NCBI RefSeq assembly: GCF_025398735.1 | Contig: NZ_CP104694.1 | Span: 2,133,001 to 2,197,000, forward strand | Reading direction: 5' to 3' | Length of the DNA stretch: 64,000 nucleotides | From: Tahibacter amnicola | GTDB lineage: Bacteria > Pseudomonadota > Gammaproteobacteria > Xanthomonadales > Rhodanobacteraceae | In this document: in pieces, positions 26,338 to 36,904 of the stretch | How positions within the stretch are numbered: the stretch's first letter is position 1 | Layout: each line of letters opens with the position of its first letter | The notes under the pieces: model-generated | What the model saw: the letters and a program-made list of their open reading frames with translations, nothing else | What the model was told of the DNA's origin: nothing | The model's database searches: none | Position numbers and translations under genes: made by a program

Positions 26338-27339
26338 ATGAAACGACAGCCCCTCCATCGACGCTTTCCATCCGCCCTGTTTGCAGCGGTCATCGGTGTC
26401 GCCGCCACAAGCGCCCTGCCGCCCGCCGCGGCGGCCGAGCCTGTCTGGGATGCCAATACCGTCGAGCTGGTCAGCCACACCCTGGCGCCGGACGTGTACG
26501 CGATGATTCCGCGCAATGCCGCCGAGGCGGCCAACGGTGTCGCCTTGGCCACCACCAGCGGCATCGTCGTCGGCAGCAAAGGCGTGCTGGTAGTCGACAC
26601 CATGATCAACGAGCGCCTGGCGCGACAGGTTCTCGATCGCGCGAAGCAGGTGTCGAAGCAGCGTGTCCGCTATGTCGTCAACACCAGCTACCACGGCGAT
26701 CATTCCTACGGGAACTTCTATTTTCCGCCGACGACGACGGTGATCCAGCATGCCGCCACACGCGACTACATCGGCCAGCACTTCGCCGAGGACGTCGCCT
26801 TCATGGAAGGCGCGTTCGGCAAGGGACGCGGAATCGACAAGATCCAGCCGCGGGCCGCGGACGTGATGATTCCCGCCGGTGGAAAGCTCACCCTGGACCT
26901 GGGCGGCAAGACGGTGCACCTGATCGACTTCGGATTTGCCCAGACCGGCGGCGATGTTTTTGTCTGGGTGCCCGATGCCAGGGTGATGTACACGGGCAAT
27001 CCCGTGATCGCGCCCAGGCCGTCGCTGCCATGGCTGCTCGACGGGCACGTGGAAGACACCCTGGCGACGCTGCGTCGCGTGCATGAGTTCCTGCCGGCGG
27101 ACGCGAAGATTGTTCCCGGACACGGCCCCGTCATGGAGCGCGGCGACCTCGCCTGGCATATCGACTATCTCGCCGCGTTGACGACGCAGGTCAAGCGCGG
27201 GGTGGCAGAGGGCAAATCGCTGGAGCAAGTCGTGGCGCAGACCACGCTGCCCGAATTCCAGGGGTATGCGATTCGCGGCTGGGTGCACGACCAGATCAAC
27301 GTGCCGGCCGCGTTCAAGGAGTTTTCGAAGAAGCCGTGA
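26338..27339 (+). CDS. Exported metallo-beta-lactamase-fold hydrolase
   Basis: 333-residue protein with signal peptide (about residues 1-32, cut after AAAA) and an MBL fold. The metal motif reads NTSYHGDHSYGN: the usual HxHxDH has Ser at the first His, while the following His, Asp and His are kept. Later ligands are suggested by the ARVMYTGNPV strand Asp region and PGHGPVMERGDL. This variant resembles periplasmic MBL proteins whose substrates are mostly unknown rather than true beta-lactamases. GGGAG before the ATG sets the start. It is divergent from, and probably controlled by, the LysR gene at 25241. Confidence 0.82.
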   Translation: MKRQPLHRRFPSALFAAVIGVAATSALPPAAAAEPVWDANTVELVSHTLAPDVYAMIPRNAAEAANGVALATTSGIVVGSKGVLVVDTMINERLARQVLDRAKQVSKQRVRYVVNTSYHGDHSYGNFYFPPTTTVIQHAATRDYIGQHFAEDVAFMEGAFGKGRGIDKIQPRAADVMIPAGGKLTLDLGGKTVHLIDFGFAQTGGDVFVWVPDARVMYTGNPVIAPRPSLPWLLDGHVEDTLATLRRVHEFLPADAKIVPGHGPVMERGDLAWHIDYLAALTTQVKRGVAEGKSLEQVVAQTTLPEFQGYAIRGWVHDQINVPAAFKEFSKKP

Positions 27340-27354
27340 CGAGGCAGGTCGCCC

Positions 27355-28437
27355 CTATTCGCCGGTGGATTGCCCGGCCTGGCGAATGGCTTCCTCTACG
27401 ACATTCAGGTGACGCACGGCCACATGTTCCGGTGGCAGGCCTGCGCTGCGCTGCCGTGCGTCGAGCACGGCAGCGTGCAACCAGTGCCGCAATGCCGGCG
27501 TGTTCATCAGGCGTCCGACCAGACAGGTCTGGGTGAGCTCCGGGTGATTCATGCGGCAGCCGCCGAACAGTTCCGTCGCCTGGACCAGCAGGTCATCCGA
27601 GGGTTTGAGGGCCGCGCGCCCCTTTGCCAGCAGCGGCGCCGGCAAGCGCGAGAAATAGTCGCCGGCGCGCTCCGCCGTTTGTAGCAGCGCAATGCCGTGG
27701 CCGGGGGGATTGGCCGCCAGGAATGCATCCCGGTGGCGTGCGGCAACAGCAACCACCCGCGCGGACGATGCGGCATCCAGCTCGGGCAAGTCGGCCGGAA
27801 GCGCATGCTGCGGACTGCTGGTGCGAAAGGCCAGCGTGATGCGGTGAAGCGATCTGTCCTGCGCCGTCACGAGCAGTTGCTCGTCGTGCGGCTCGCTTGT
27901 CATCGGGATCAGCCGAAGCGGCACATCGCGTGACTCGCCGGACTGGTTGACCCGTATCAGGTCGGGGATCGCGGTATCCCAGGTGATGCGGACGCTGACG
28001 GTGGCGGGAAGGATCCCCGGTGCGTCGCAGTCCATCCAGGCGCCGTCTGCGGCAATCCGCAAGGGGAGCGGACGCTGCTGGACATCCGCGCAATGCCAGC
28101 CGGTCCGCTGGAGGCTGGCATGGAGGTCGGGCAGTGAGCTGGCATCGACCGTGTTGCCGTTCCACGGCGGAGCACCGTCACTTACCAACGCTTCCATCTG
28201 CGCGCGGCAGGCCGCATCCAGTGACTTGGAGTACAAAGGGCAATTGTGGTAAATGCCATTTCTGTCGATCGTGAGAACGACGTGGTTCGTCATTGCGGCC
28301 ACATCGGCGCCGGCCAGCCGTTCACGCTGGCTCGCCAGCTGGAACAGCGGCGTGAGGTCCTTGGGCAGCTCCGGCGCACAACCGGTGAGCAGCAGCAGCG
28401 CCAAGACGCCGATACCCCTGCGCAGGCGTCGATTCAT
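27355..28437 (-). CDS. Lipoprotein of unknown function
   Basis: 360-residue predicted lipoprotein: the signal ends in a clear lipobox (VLALLLLTGC, Cys20). The mature part has several Cys (YHNCPLYS, AACRAQ, WHCADVQ, WMDCDAP, GGCRMNHP, TCLVGRL) which may form disulfides. No domain is recognised. Its ATG overlaps the stop of the gene upstream by four bases (28434-28437), so it is co-translated with that exported protein and probably works with it at the envelope. Confidence 0.65.
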   Translation of the reverse strand: MNRRLRRGIGVLALLLLTGCAPELPKDLTPLFQLASQRERLAGADVAAMTNHVVLTIDRNGIYHNCPLYSKSLDAACRAQMEALVSDGAPPWNGNTVDASSLPDLHASLQRTGWHCADVQQRPLPLRIAADGAWMDCDAPGILPATVSVRITWDTAIPDLIRVNQSGESRDVPLRLIPMTSEPHDEQLLVTAQDRSLHRITLAFRTSSPQHALPADLPELDAASSARVVAVAARHRDAFLAANPPGHGIALLQTAERAGDYFSRLPAPLLAKGRAALKPSDDLLVQATELFGGCRMNHPELTQTCLVGRLMNTPALRHWLHAAVLDARQRSAGLPPEHVAVRHLNVVEEAIRQAGQSTGE

Positions 28438-29846
28438 GGGCAGGCTCCTTCGGCGACGCTGAAGGGCTCGCGATAGCGGTTGTTGCCGCACTTGCAGACC
28501 TTGTGCGGCCCATCGGCACGTTCATCCAGATCGGTCCAGCAATGGAAATTGGCGATGCTGACGCCGGCCTGGAACCCGCGCGTGGGTTGGGCAGCAATGA
28601 CGGGCGTGTCGAACCCGCGCACCCGGCCCTGCGCAAACCCGCGGGAGACGAGTGTCGTGATCGCCCATTCCTGCGCTTCGCGGGCCAGCCGCTGCGCATC
28701 GGCGTCTTCCTTCATGGATTCGGCCAACGCCGGGAAGACGGCAATGCCGCCTGTCCGGTCGTTGCCCCGGTCGATGTGATCCTGTGCGCGTTCTCCTGCG
28801 ATCAGCAGCTGCACCAGGGTGTCTGGCATGGGCTGGCGGGCCGCGTCAAAGCGGGGCGTGAACGTGTAGCGGTCGTCCGCGTCGGCGTAGATCGCGGCGA
28901 CGGCGGCGTGGCGCTGGAACAGCCATGGATCAGCGACCTCCACCTCGACCTGCGTCGCGCCCTGTTCGTGGGCGCGGACGAGGTATTCAATCGTGCGCCC
29001 CTGCGTGGTGTAACTGCCGGCAAGCCCGCGCGTCTGGTCGGCGACACCGGCCTTCCAGCCGGCCTGGGCGAGCGCGCTGCGGTAGCGCGAAAGAACGTCG
29101 GGCAGCGGATCCGGGTACGCCATCGTGATCGCGCGCGAACTGCCTATGAAGGTGGCAGGCGTGTGACGTGGCCAGTCGGGTGAGATCCACTGGTCTGCCG
29201 GCAGGCTATCCAGGTCGTAGCGGATATTGCCGTTACTGCGCCAGCCCGCACGCTTGACGGTCGCGCCCGGTAGCCGGAACAGCCGCGTGACCTGCTCGGC
29301 ATCGTAGAAGTTCGCTGCGGAAGAGGGCGGTGGCAAGGTAGCGGGCGGTGATGCGGCCTCGCCGCGTTCGACCTGCAAGGTGGCGCCCGATCCCGTAGCG
29401 CGCAGCACGGCGCGTACGGTGTCGCCATCCTGGTCGCGCAGGTATTCCGCGGCGAGCGCACCAAAGTCATGGTCATCGCGTGGCTCGATCGTCCGCCGGA
29501 AGCCAGCCGCGGTGAGGTGCCGGTCAACGTACGTGTACATCGATTGTTTCGCGGCGGACTGGAAGTCTGCGTAGTCCGCCCCGACCGACAGGGGCAGCCA
29601 GTGTGTGTAGCTGTACGACACGGTGGCGGTCTGCACGCCTCCGGGCTTTCCGACCTTTTCGCAGGTGGTCGTCACGGCAGGAAAGTAGGGCAGGTCAGCG
29701 GTGATACCGAGTGGGGCGATGCAACTGGCGTAGTCGGCATCGGTGGTCGACCCGGTGACGGCTCCGGACAGCAGCACCAGGCTCACCGTCCAGCGGATTC
29801 GCCACCCAAGTGGTGCGCGGTGCGTGGTGCCGCCGATCCGGGCCAT
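28434..29846 (-). CDS. Exported protein of unknown function, coupled to the downstream lipoprotein
   Basis: 470-residue protein with a signal peptide-like N-terminus (IRWTVSLVLLSGAVTGS, about residues 17-33). The mature part has an alpha/beta pattern with repeated units of about 110 residues that begin near a helix such as SMYTYVDRHLTAAGFRRT or RYRSALAQAGWKAG, a hint of internal duplication. It ends with a Cys-rich stretch (FHCWTDLDE, HKVCKCGNN, EGACP). No family recognised. First gene of a two-gene unit, divergent from the broken lipoprotein gene at 29936. Confidence 0.6.
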   Translation of the reverse strand: MARIGGTTHRAPLGWRIRWTVSLVLLSGAVTGSTTDADYASCIAPLGITADLPYFPAVTTTCEKVGKPGGVQTATVSYSYTHWLPLSVGADYADFQSAAKQSMYTYVDRHLTAAGFRRTIEPRDDHDFGALAAEYLRDQDGDTVRAVLRATGSGATLQVERGEAASPPATLPPPSSAANFYDAEQVTRLFRLPGATVKRAGWRSNGNIRYDLDSLPADQWISPDWPRHTPATFIGSSRAITMAYPDPLPDVLSRYRSALAQAGWKAGVADQTRGLAGSYTTQGRTIEYLVRAHEQGATQVEVEVADPWLFQRHAAVAAIYADADDRYTFTPRFDAARQPMPDTLVQLLIAGERAQDHIDRGNDRTGGIAVFPALAESMKEDADAQRLAREAQEWAITTLVSRGFAQGRVRGFDTPVIAAQPTRGFQAGVSIANFHCWTDLDERADGPHKVCKCGNNRYREPFSVAEGACP

Positions 29847-29935
29847 CGGTATGTCGTCGCAAGACCTGTTGGTGAGCGATTATGCCTCCACGCCGCTTGT
29901 TATGATCGTCCGCGCCATTGACTCCAGGAGTAGCC

Positions 29936-31209
29936 ATGCGCGAACCGGGCCCGTGTGTGGCGAGGGTCTTTGCCCTGGCGGGTGTGCTCACTCTCGGTGG
30001 TTGCGCGTCGCCGACTGCACCAGAACAGCCCGTCACCATCACGCTGCCCGAGAGCAGTTCCATGGGCGGGCTGCAAGTCACTGCCGACGGGCGTTACGTA
30101 TTGATCACCACGGCTTCTTCCCTGGTGCTCTGGGACGTTTGGGTAAACCAGATGCGCTGGCGTTCCAGCGAACGCAGCAGCGGCGTGCTCAGCCCGTCCG
30201 GACACGTGGTGTTGCTGCGCGACAGGGGGCGCGCCAGCAGCAACTGGTGCTCGTCGACACTGCGACCGGCAAACTTCGCGCAAGACTCATGGGAGATCCA
30301 GGCGTCTCGTGGCGTGTGGTGGCAACCGCATTCAGTCCGCGCGGTCGCTATGTGGCAGTCAAGAGCGTCAACATGGACCTCGCCCTCTACGAGATCGGCC
30401 AGCTCGACGCGGCCGACAGCGATAGTGGGGTGGCCGAGCTTGCGCCGCGGGTTATCCGCGAGGGCGGTGACTGGGACAAGGACGAATCGCATCGGGAGCC
30501 GGGTATCGGCTTCGCATCGGACGAGAGCGATGTGTATGCCTTCTCCAGCCGGCGATTCGTGATGGAGCGCTGGTCGACCGCCGATCCGTCGCAGCGGACC
30601 GCGCTGACAGCCTACGGGAAGGTCGGGATGATCTACCCCGGCGGCCTCACACCGGATGGCGCTATCGCCTGGAACTGCAGCTTCCATTCGATGGAGATGG
30701 CGCATACCTCACCACCTTCCATGGCGCCGATGCGCACCTACACCGTACCGGTGAAGTACCCGGAAGGCGGGTATTCCATTCGCGGCGGAAGCCTCTGCGC
30801 GGTCAGTCCGGACGGGCGCTGGGCTGCCATGGGCCTGAACAACCGCAGCGGCGACATCAAGTACGATTTCAGTCTGTCGCTCTGGGATATCGACGGCACG
30901 CCACGCCTGCACGATCTTGGACACGCCGAAGACAAAGTAGCGCCGGACCGGGTGCTGGCCGCGCAGGTGGCGGGCCTGACGTTCAGCGCCGACTCGCGCT
31001 ACCTGGTAGTGGCAGATGCGCTGGCGGGGGTGCATATCTACGCGCTGGAAGGCGAACTGCGCAAAGCCAAGGTGCCTGCCGAGAAGTTGCATCTGAAGCA
31101 GATGACGTTGCCGCTCATCGCCACCGCGACCGACATTGTCGTGATCGGTGATCACGGCGGCCACATCGTCACCTGGCTGCCGATCGAACCCGCCGGCGCG
31201 AAGCCTTGA
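29936..31209 (+). pseudogene. WD40-like lipoprotein gene with a frameshift at a G5 run
   Basis: The 5' part starts at ATG 29936 with AGGAG five bases upstream and encodes a lipoprotein signal (VLTLGGC) and propeller repeats (LQVTADGRYVLITTASSLVLWD). It stays sensible up to LLRDRG at the GGGGG run 30225-30229. From there the downstream sequence continues only in the frame one base back (QQLVLVDTATGKLRARL, AFSPRGRYVAVKSVNMD and onward to the stop at 31209). One extra G in the run would restore a single 424-residue protein (425 codons including the stop). It may be a real mutation, slippage or a sequence error. Repeats such as LTFSADSRYLVVADALAG mark it as WD40-like. Function is unknown. Confidence 0.75.
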
Positions 31210-31223
31210 GACGCGCGGCCGCG

Positions 31224-32246
31224 CTACAGGCTTCGCTGCAGACGGGGCGCGTGGGCGCTGGCACTCTCGACGCGGTTGCGGCCAGCCCGTTTTGCCGCAT
31301 ACAAGGCGTTGTCGGCCGCATCCAGTGCTGCGGCGACGCTGCTCGCCTTCGTGCCCCACACCGCCACACCGATGCTGATGGTCACCTGCAGGCCGCTGAT
31401 CGTGGTGGTTTCAATCGCGCGGCGCAGCCGCTCCGCCAGCTGTAGTGCGCGTGCTTCATCGCCGCCGGCAAACATCACCGCAAACTCCTCGCCGCCGTAG
31501 CGGTATAGCGCCATTCCCGTGTCCAGCTCCGTGCCGAGCGTTGCGGCGACCTGCGTGATCACCCGGTCGCCGACCAGGTGCCCATGCACGTCGTTGATGG
31601 ACTTGAAGCGATCGACATCCATCAGCAGGACCGCGCCGCCGTCATCGCTGGCGGCCTGTTCGAATTCCTGCAGCGTCTCGTTGAACGTACGTCGGTTGAG
31701 GCAATTGGTGAGCGGGTCGCGTTCGGAGTAATAGCGCAGCATCGCCGATGCGCTTTCCTCCAGGAGTGCATAGGTATACATGAAGCCGACCAGCAGCGAG
31801 TAGCTCAGTCCGATGCGTGCCACGTCGATCCACGGCGTGAACGGCGCCACCATGGCGCAGGCATAGATTCCAAAGGCAATCATCGCCACCAGCGCCGGCT
31901 TCGGCCGCATCAGAAAGAACAGCACCGGCGGTAGCACATAGGCCCAGTAGTGGAAGGTCCGGCCCTGCTGCAGCCCGAACAGCGGCAGGTAGACCAGCAC
32001 GCCGATGGTGATCCAGAAATAGATCTTCCCGCCGGTGCTGCGTGGGAGTGCGAGCAGCATCACCAGGCACACCGCAAGTACACTGAATACGGCGATCGAC
32101 AGGAAGACCGAATCCTGCCGTCCGTCGCGTGCATTGAGCAGGCCCAGCACCACCATCATGCCCATGCCGAACAGGCACATCAGCAGGGCGATGCGCCAGC
32201 GCGTGCGTTCGCGCAGGAGGGTGAAGGAGTCGCGACGTTGCACCAT
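31224..32246 (-). CDS. Membrane-bound GGDEF diguanylate cyclase
   Basis: 340-residue enzyme making cyclic di-GMP from GTP. The N-terminal half has about six transmembrane helices (residues about 18-165) forming a membrane sensor of unknown input. The GGDEF domain occupies about 180-330: RDPLTNCLNRRTF, LLMDVDRFKSINDVHGH and the active-site loop YRYGGEEF. The RxxD inhibitory site normally five residues before the loop is absent (ELDT there), so product feedback is probably lost. It is convergent with the broken lipoprotein gene, 14 bases apart, and stands alone as a unit upstream of the Wadjet operon's end. Confidence 0.92.
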   Translation of the reverse strand: MVQRRDSFTLLRERTRWRIALLMCLFGMGMMVVLGLLNARDGRQDSVFLSIAVFSVLAVCLVMLLALPRSTGGKIYFWITIGVLVYLPLFGLQQGRTFHYWAYVLPPVLFFLMRPKPALVAMIAFGIYACAMVAPFTPWIDVARIGLSYSLLVGFMYTYALLEESASAMLRYYSERDPLTNCLNRRTFNETLQEFEQAASDDGGAVLLMDVDRFKSINDVHGHLVGDRVITQVAATLGTELDTGMALYRYGGEEFAVMFAGGDEARALQLAERLRRAIETTTISGLQVTISIGVAVWGTKASSVAAALDAADNALYAAKRAGRNRVESASAHAPRLQRSL

Positions 32247-32318
32247 GGTCCCCCCGGGCCACGGGATGGGGTGGGGCTATGCTACTGCGAACGGGCGCAC
32301 GTGGCGCCGGTTCGTTGG

Positions 32319-33506
32319 TCAGTCGGACTGGCAGGAGAGCCCGGCCAGCCGATCGATACACCACTGGAAGCGGACGTGCTCCTGCTCCAGGCGCAGACCG
32401 GGCCGGATGCGGTCGTGGCGCAGATCATCGTAGAGCGCATGTTCCGGCACCGACAGCCGTCCGAGTTCAGCACGTACGGGTGTGTCTTCCTGGCCCCACG
32501 CGCTGGCGTGGGCCTCCAGTGTTGCCCGGTCCATCAGGAATGATCGTGCGGCCGGAAAACGTGCGCGCAGCTGATCCAGGATGGCAAAACCGTGGGTATC
32601 GATATCGCCCCAGTAGAAGAGGGTAGAGCGGGTGAGCCAGTCCGCCGATGCGAGTCCCTCCCAGCCATACCCCGCGCCGAAAAGGATCATTGCGCCTGAA
32701 ACGGGCGGGAACGCCAGAAAGTTGGTTTCATTCTCGGTGATGAATACCCGCTGCAGAGGCAGATCCAGGCGGCTGAACGAGTGCTCGTCGAGGGTGATGT
32801 CGGCGCCCGGCGCGCCCGGGATAAGACTCACCTGCGGGTCAAGCAGCCGGAAACGAAGCCGGACAGGCTTTTCCCGGAAGCCGTAACGCGCGGAGAAGTG
32901 CCCGACACCAGTTCGCGCGGAATTGATCTGATCGGCAGGCAGGACGAGGTCAAGCAGCTCTGCCAGTACGCGCCGGTGGGATTCGATGAACTTGGAGTGC
33001 ACGCCTGGCAGATCGACCTGGCGCAAGTAGATGCCTGGTCTTGGCGTGTCACGCAGCCAGCGCACGACCGCCAGGAGGCGCGACCAGTCCGGGGCCAGCG
33101 CCAAGGCTTCGAGGGGACGTTTCTCCAGCCAGCTTACGGCCGCCGGGCATTCCTTGCGCGTTGTCGCGATGATGTCCCTGAATTGCGCGATCTCTTGCTG
33201 CTTGCCCAGCCACGCAACAGCGCCATCGAGCGAATCGATCCAGGCGCCGCAGGGAAGGCGCTGCGTACCCTGGACGCGATGGCGGATTTCGGTCCACTCC
33301 AGCCGAATCGGTGCGCCAGCGGCCAGACCGGATGCCCAGGCGCGGACCGCGTCGAAACGCTCGGTGATGTCGCGGGTATCCGGTGTACGCAGCGCGATTC
33401 GCAGGGGAAACTGCGAAGCTTCCCGCAGAAGGTCGCGCAAGAGTTCGCCCTTCTCCCATCGGCGCTCGAGCTGAGATCGGATGTCTGTGACATCGGACCA
33501 CCTCAT
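32319..33506 (-). CDS. jetD: Wadjet type I component JetD (Toprim nuclease)
   Basis: 395-residue protein with an N-terminal DUF3322 part and a C-terminal DUF2220 Toprim domain, the nuclease that cuts closed circular DNA once the JetABC motor has extruded it. The catalytic Toprim residues are visible: the Glu in [12 protein letters not shown] and the Asp pair in [14 protein letters not shown], so the nuclease looks intact. Its ATG overlaps the jetC stop by four bases (33503-33506), giving translational coupling. It is the last gene of the operon. Confidence 0.92.
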   Translation of the reverse strand: MRWSDVTDIRSQLERRWEKGELLRDLLREASQFPLRIALRTPDTRDITERFDAVRAWASGLAAGAPIRLEWTEIRHRVQGTQRLPCGAWIDSLDGAVAWLGKQQEIAQFRDIIATTRKECPAAVSWLEKRPLEALALAPDWSRLLAVVRWLRDTPRPGIYLRQVDLPGVHSKFIESHRRVLAELLDLVLPADQINSARTGVGHFSARYGFREKPVRLRFRLLDPQVSLIPGAPGADITLDEHSFSRLDLPLQRVFITENETNFLAFPPVSGAMILFGAGYGWEGLASADWLTRSTLFYWGDIDTHGFAILDQLRARFPAARSFLMDRATLEAHASAWGQEDTPVRAELGRLSVPEHALYDDLRHDRIRPGLRLEQEHVRFQWCIDRLAGLSCQSD

Positions 33507-36500
33507 GCCGTCGTCTCGCCTGGCACCGCTGCAGCCTGGGCCGATTTCTGCGCGCGATACTCCTCGATGGACAGATTCCGCAATTGGGATGCGCGGCCGC
33601 CCTCGTTGTGCACAAAACCCACACTGGATACATAGGGCTCGATGATGTGGATCTTCTGCAGTGGTGTCACGATCAGAAGCTGCAGGTTGAGCTGGCGGAA
33701 CAGCTTCAACCCATATTGGGCGGATTCGTCTGATCCGCGTCCGAACGCTTCATCGATGACGACAAAGCGGAATGAACGGGATCGGACGGCGCCCCATTCA
33801 AGACCAAACTGGTACGCCAGACTTGCAGCCAGGATGGTGTACGCCAGCTTCTCCTTCTGGCCCCCTGATTTTCCGCCGGAGTCGGAATAGTGCTCGTGTT
33901 CGGCGTGGTCTTCACGCCAGCGCTCGCTGGCGGCGAACAGGAACCAGTTGCGCACGTCGGTGACCTTGGCCGTCCAGCGGCGGTCCAGTTCCGTCACGCC
34001 GTCGCGGCCGCGGAAGCGATCGATGATGGCCTTCACCTGCAGGAACTTGGCCTCGGAGTATTGCGCGTCTTCCGACCCAGTCACCGCACCTTCCGTACAG
34101 GCCCGCAATTCCTGCTGGAAGTCGCGGATCTCCGCATCCGGGCTGCCTTGGGATTCGAGCACGATGTAGCGGCCGGGGTTGTAGTCGATCTCGCCCAGCG
34201 ACTTGTTGATATGCGTGATGCGGTCTTTGATCGTTTCGCGCTCGCGCGCGAGCTGCGCGTTGAAGTTGGCGATTTCGTTGATCGTGTTGACGTTGAGCAA
34301 TTCCTTGAACCGCGTGACAAATCGCGGCAGGTCGTCGCGATTGAGCTGGGCGAGCAGATTCTCATATTCGAATGCCGCTTCGAGACTGGCGTCGATGTCG
34401 GCCGTTTCCAGCTTGAATGCTTCCTTGAACGTCACCATGGCCTTGATGATTTTCTCGGCCAGACGCTTGAGACGGAGATCTTCCGCATCGATCCGCGATT
34501 GCAGCCAGGCGCGCATTTCCTGTTCGCGATTGCCGCACGACTCCACGGTAAGTGAATGGTCGCCCAGCGCTTGTTGGCGCATGGCGTCCAGGGCTGCGGC
34601 CAGGGACGGATCGGGTGTCGATTCGACGAGCAGCTCCGCGGTCTGACGTTGCAGCTCTTCGGCATCGGCGCGACGCTGCTCCAGGCGCGCCCGCTTGTCA
34701 CGGGCGTCCCGCCGATCCAGTTCAGATTGCTTGAGCCGCTGCTGCAGCTGGCGCAGCTGCTCGTTCAACTGCTTGAGTACATCCGACGCGGATTCGAGGC
34801 GTTCGCGTTCGTCCACCAGCTGGGCAATCGTCGTGGCTACGCTGGCCCAGTCCAGCTCGTCGAACGCGACGAACTCCTCCAGGCGTGTCAATGCATCCAG
34901 GCGTGATTCCAGGCTCTTGCGCAATTGCTGCACCTCGGCGATACGCTGGCCGGTATCCGCGAGCCGGCCTTCCAGCTGGCGGCGCTTGGTTTCCAGCGCG
35001 GCGAGCTTGGCCGTATTGCTCCAACCCAGGACGTAGCGGCTGCGATCGTCAATGCGGTGCCGGTCGTCCTTCTCGTGACGGCCGCTCGGATCCTTGATCT
35101 GCCCGGCACGCGTGATCGCCCGCGTTTCGCGACGGAACTGTTCCTGCGTCGCGCAGCAGGCGACATCGAAGCGGTGGGCGAGCTCGCGCTCCAGCCAGTC
35201 ATAGTGTGGCGAGTCGGGTTTGACGGAGAGCTTGCTGACAAGCGAATCACGATGCAGCGTCGGCAGCTCGGCGGACCGGCGCGGCCGTACATGGAAATAG
35301 ACCAGGCGTCCCCGCAGGTGGCTTGCATCGACCCACTCGGAAACCGTCTTGTAGTGTGCATCAGATACCAGAAGCGAAAGGCCAAATCCGCGGAGAAGTC
35401 GTTCCGCCGCGCCTTCCCAGTCGCGCGCCTCGTCACGCACCTGGATCAGCTCGCCGGCGAAGGGCATGTCGGTTTCGCCCAGCCCCAGTGCCTCGCAGAG
35501 CGCTGCACGAATTTGCACTTGCTGGTAATCGATATTGCTTCGCCGGCGCTTGAGGCTGTCGATCTCGGCGCTGAGCGCGTCGTGCTCCTGCTTGCCCTGG
35601 CTCAGGGCGACGGCATGTTCGGTCAGGCTGTTCTGCAGGTCTGCGTCGTTGGCACGCTCGGTATCCCGCAGTGCCTTGAACTGGTGTCGTTGGGCCAGGA
35701 ACTGGCTGCTGTCCGCCGCACCGGGCTCGCCAAGCACGTTGACCAGCCCGATGTAGCGTTCGTACTTGGCGCGGCGGGCATCGCGGAGTTGCTCGTTCTT
35801 GCGGATCTCGACCGACAGGCGCTCAAGCCGGTCGCCGCCACTGTCGCTGATCGCCTGCCTGAGCTCGTCGATTTGGGCGACCTGTTCGTCGCAGACGGCA
35901 TCCAGCCGTTGTACCAGGCTGTCGGCACGTATCCACTCCTCAGCCAGCTGTGCCAGGCGCCGGGTGACCAACGCCTGTTTCAAAGTGCCGAAATAGCCGC
36001 GCAGTGCATCGCGGGAGTGACGCAGCATCTGCATGTCGTCGACGAGCAAGGCGTGTCGCGCGCAGTCGGCGACCAGGGGCGTCAACCAATCGACCTGTTG
36101 CTGTGCCTTGAGGACCGCCTCATGGGCGCGGTTCAGGTCGTCGAAGTGGCTGATCAGCGCCTGGATCCGCGGCGCCACCTCGAACGGTTCGAGCATGTGG
36201 CTGCGGACGAAATCCGTCAGATTGCCGACCGACTTCATGGATACCGTCTGGTGGAACAACTCCAGCGCCTGCTCGTTCTCGATGCCGAAGCGGCGCCGGA
36301 ACCAGGCTGCGTAGGGCGGGAAACTGTCGTGCAGCTCCGCGCCGGTCGTACGCAGCTTCTTGCGGAGCTGGGCGATATCGGTGCCGAACTGGGAGAAGTC
36401 GGATGCGATGGACAAACCGCGTTCGGCACCGAGGAAGAAGCGGGCCGGTTGACCCTGGGCATCTTTGAGCCAGAACACCTGGGCCAGGCTGACGGTCTGG

Positions 36501-36904
36501 TCGTATCCCGCATTGTGGAAAACGCCGAGTATGACCGAATAGCTGTTGTGGTCGCGCAGGGATACGGGTTTGGCGGTACCCGTCACTTCGTTGCGCTCGG
36601 ACTTGTAATGACCCAGCACGTAGGAACGCAGGCTGCGTTCCTTGTTGTCTGCGCCGGCGGCCTTGTTGTAGGCGATACGATGCGCAGGAACGAGCAGGGT
36701 CGTGATCGCGTCCACCAGGGTGGATTTTCCGGAGCCGATGTCGCCGGTGAGAAGTCCGTTGAGGCCGTCCAGTTGCAGCGTCCAGACACGCTTGTCGAAG
36801 GTGCCCCAGTTGTAGACTTCCAGGCGGGACAGGCGAAATCCGGAACGCGTGTCGTCCGCGATGAAATCCAGGCCCGCCATGTGCGGGTCGGCGACCTTCC
36901 TCAC
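33503..36904 (-). CDS. jetC: Wadjet type I component JetC (SMC-like ATPase)
   Basis: 1133-residue SMC/MukB-like ATPase, the DNA-loop-extruding motor of the Wadjet system. The Walker A motif lies in [17 protein letters not shown] near residue 60; two long coiled-coil arms fill about 270-900 around a hinge-like globular part (about 480-640); the signature motif [14 protein letters not shown] and Walker [18 protein letters not shown] are near the C-terminus. All ATPase elements look intact. The start is a GTG at 36902-36904 overlapping the jetB stop; an internal ATG eight codons on ([10 protein letters not shown]) is a possible alternative. Confidence 0.95.
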   Translation of the reverse strand: MRKVADPHMAGLDFIADDTRSGFRLSRLEVYNWGTFDKRVWTLQLDGLNGLLTGDIGSGKSTLVDAITTLLVPAHRIAYNKAAGADNKERSLRSYVLGHYKSERNEVTGTAKPVSLRDHNSYSVILGVFHNAGYDQTVSLAQVFWLKDAQGQPARFFLGAERGLSIASDFSQFGTDIAQLRKKLRTTGAELHDSFPPYAAWFRRRFGIENEQALELFHQTVSMKSVGNLTDFVRSHMLEPFEVAPRIQALISHFDDLNRAHEAVLKAQQQVDWLTPLVADCARHALLVDDMQMLRHSRDALRGYFGTLKQALVTRRLAQLAEEWIRADSLVQRLDAVCDEQVAQIDELRQAISDSGGDRLERLSVEIRKNEQLRDARRAKYERYIGLVNVLGEPGAADSSQFLAQRHQFKALRDTERANDADLQNSLTEHAVALSQGKQEHDALSAEIDSLKRRRSNIDYQQVQIRAALCEALGLGETDMPFAGELIQVRDEARDWEGAAERLLRGFGLSLLVSDAHYKTVSEWVDASHLRGRLVYFHVRPRRSAELPTLHRDSLVSKLSVKPDSPHYDWLERELAHRFDVACCATQEQFRRETRAITRAGQIKDPSGRHEKDDRHRIDDRSRYVLGWSNTAKLAALETKRRQLEGRLADTGQRIAEVQQLRKSLESRLDALTRLEEFVAFDELDWASVATTIAQLVDERERLESASDVLKQLNEQLRQLQQRLKQSELDRRDARDKRARLEQRRADAEELQRQTAELLVESTPDPSLAAALDAMRQQALGDHSLTVESCGNREQEMRAWLQSRIDAEDLRLKRLAEKIIKAMVTFKEAFKLETADIDASLEAAFEYENLLAQLNRDDLPRFVTRFKELLNVNTINEIANFNAQLARERETIKDRITHINKSLGEIDYNPGRYIVLESQGSPDAEIRDFQQELRACTEGAVTGSEDAQYSEAKFLQVKAIIDRFRGRDGVTELDRRWTAKVTDVRNWFLFAASERWREDHAEHEHYSDSGGKSGGQKEKLAYTILAASLAYQFGLEWGAVRSRSFRFVVIDEAFGRGSDESAQYGLKLFRQLNLQLLIVTPLQKIHIIEPYVSSVGFVHNEGGRASQLRNLSIEEYRAQKSAQAAAVPGETTA

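Noticed and set aside
29743-29935. Upstream extension of the WD40-like gene's second frame
   Set aside because: The translation before the G5 run in that frame is not propeller-like; the lipoprotein signal and ribosome-binding site are in the other frame at 29936.
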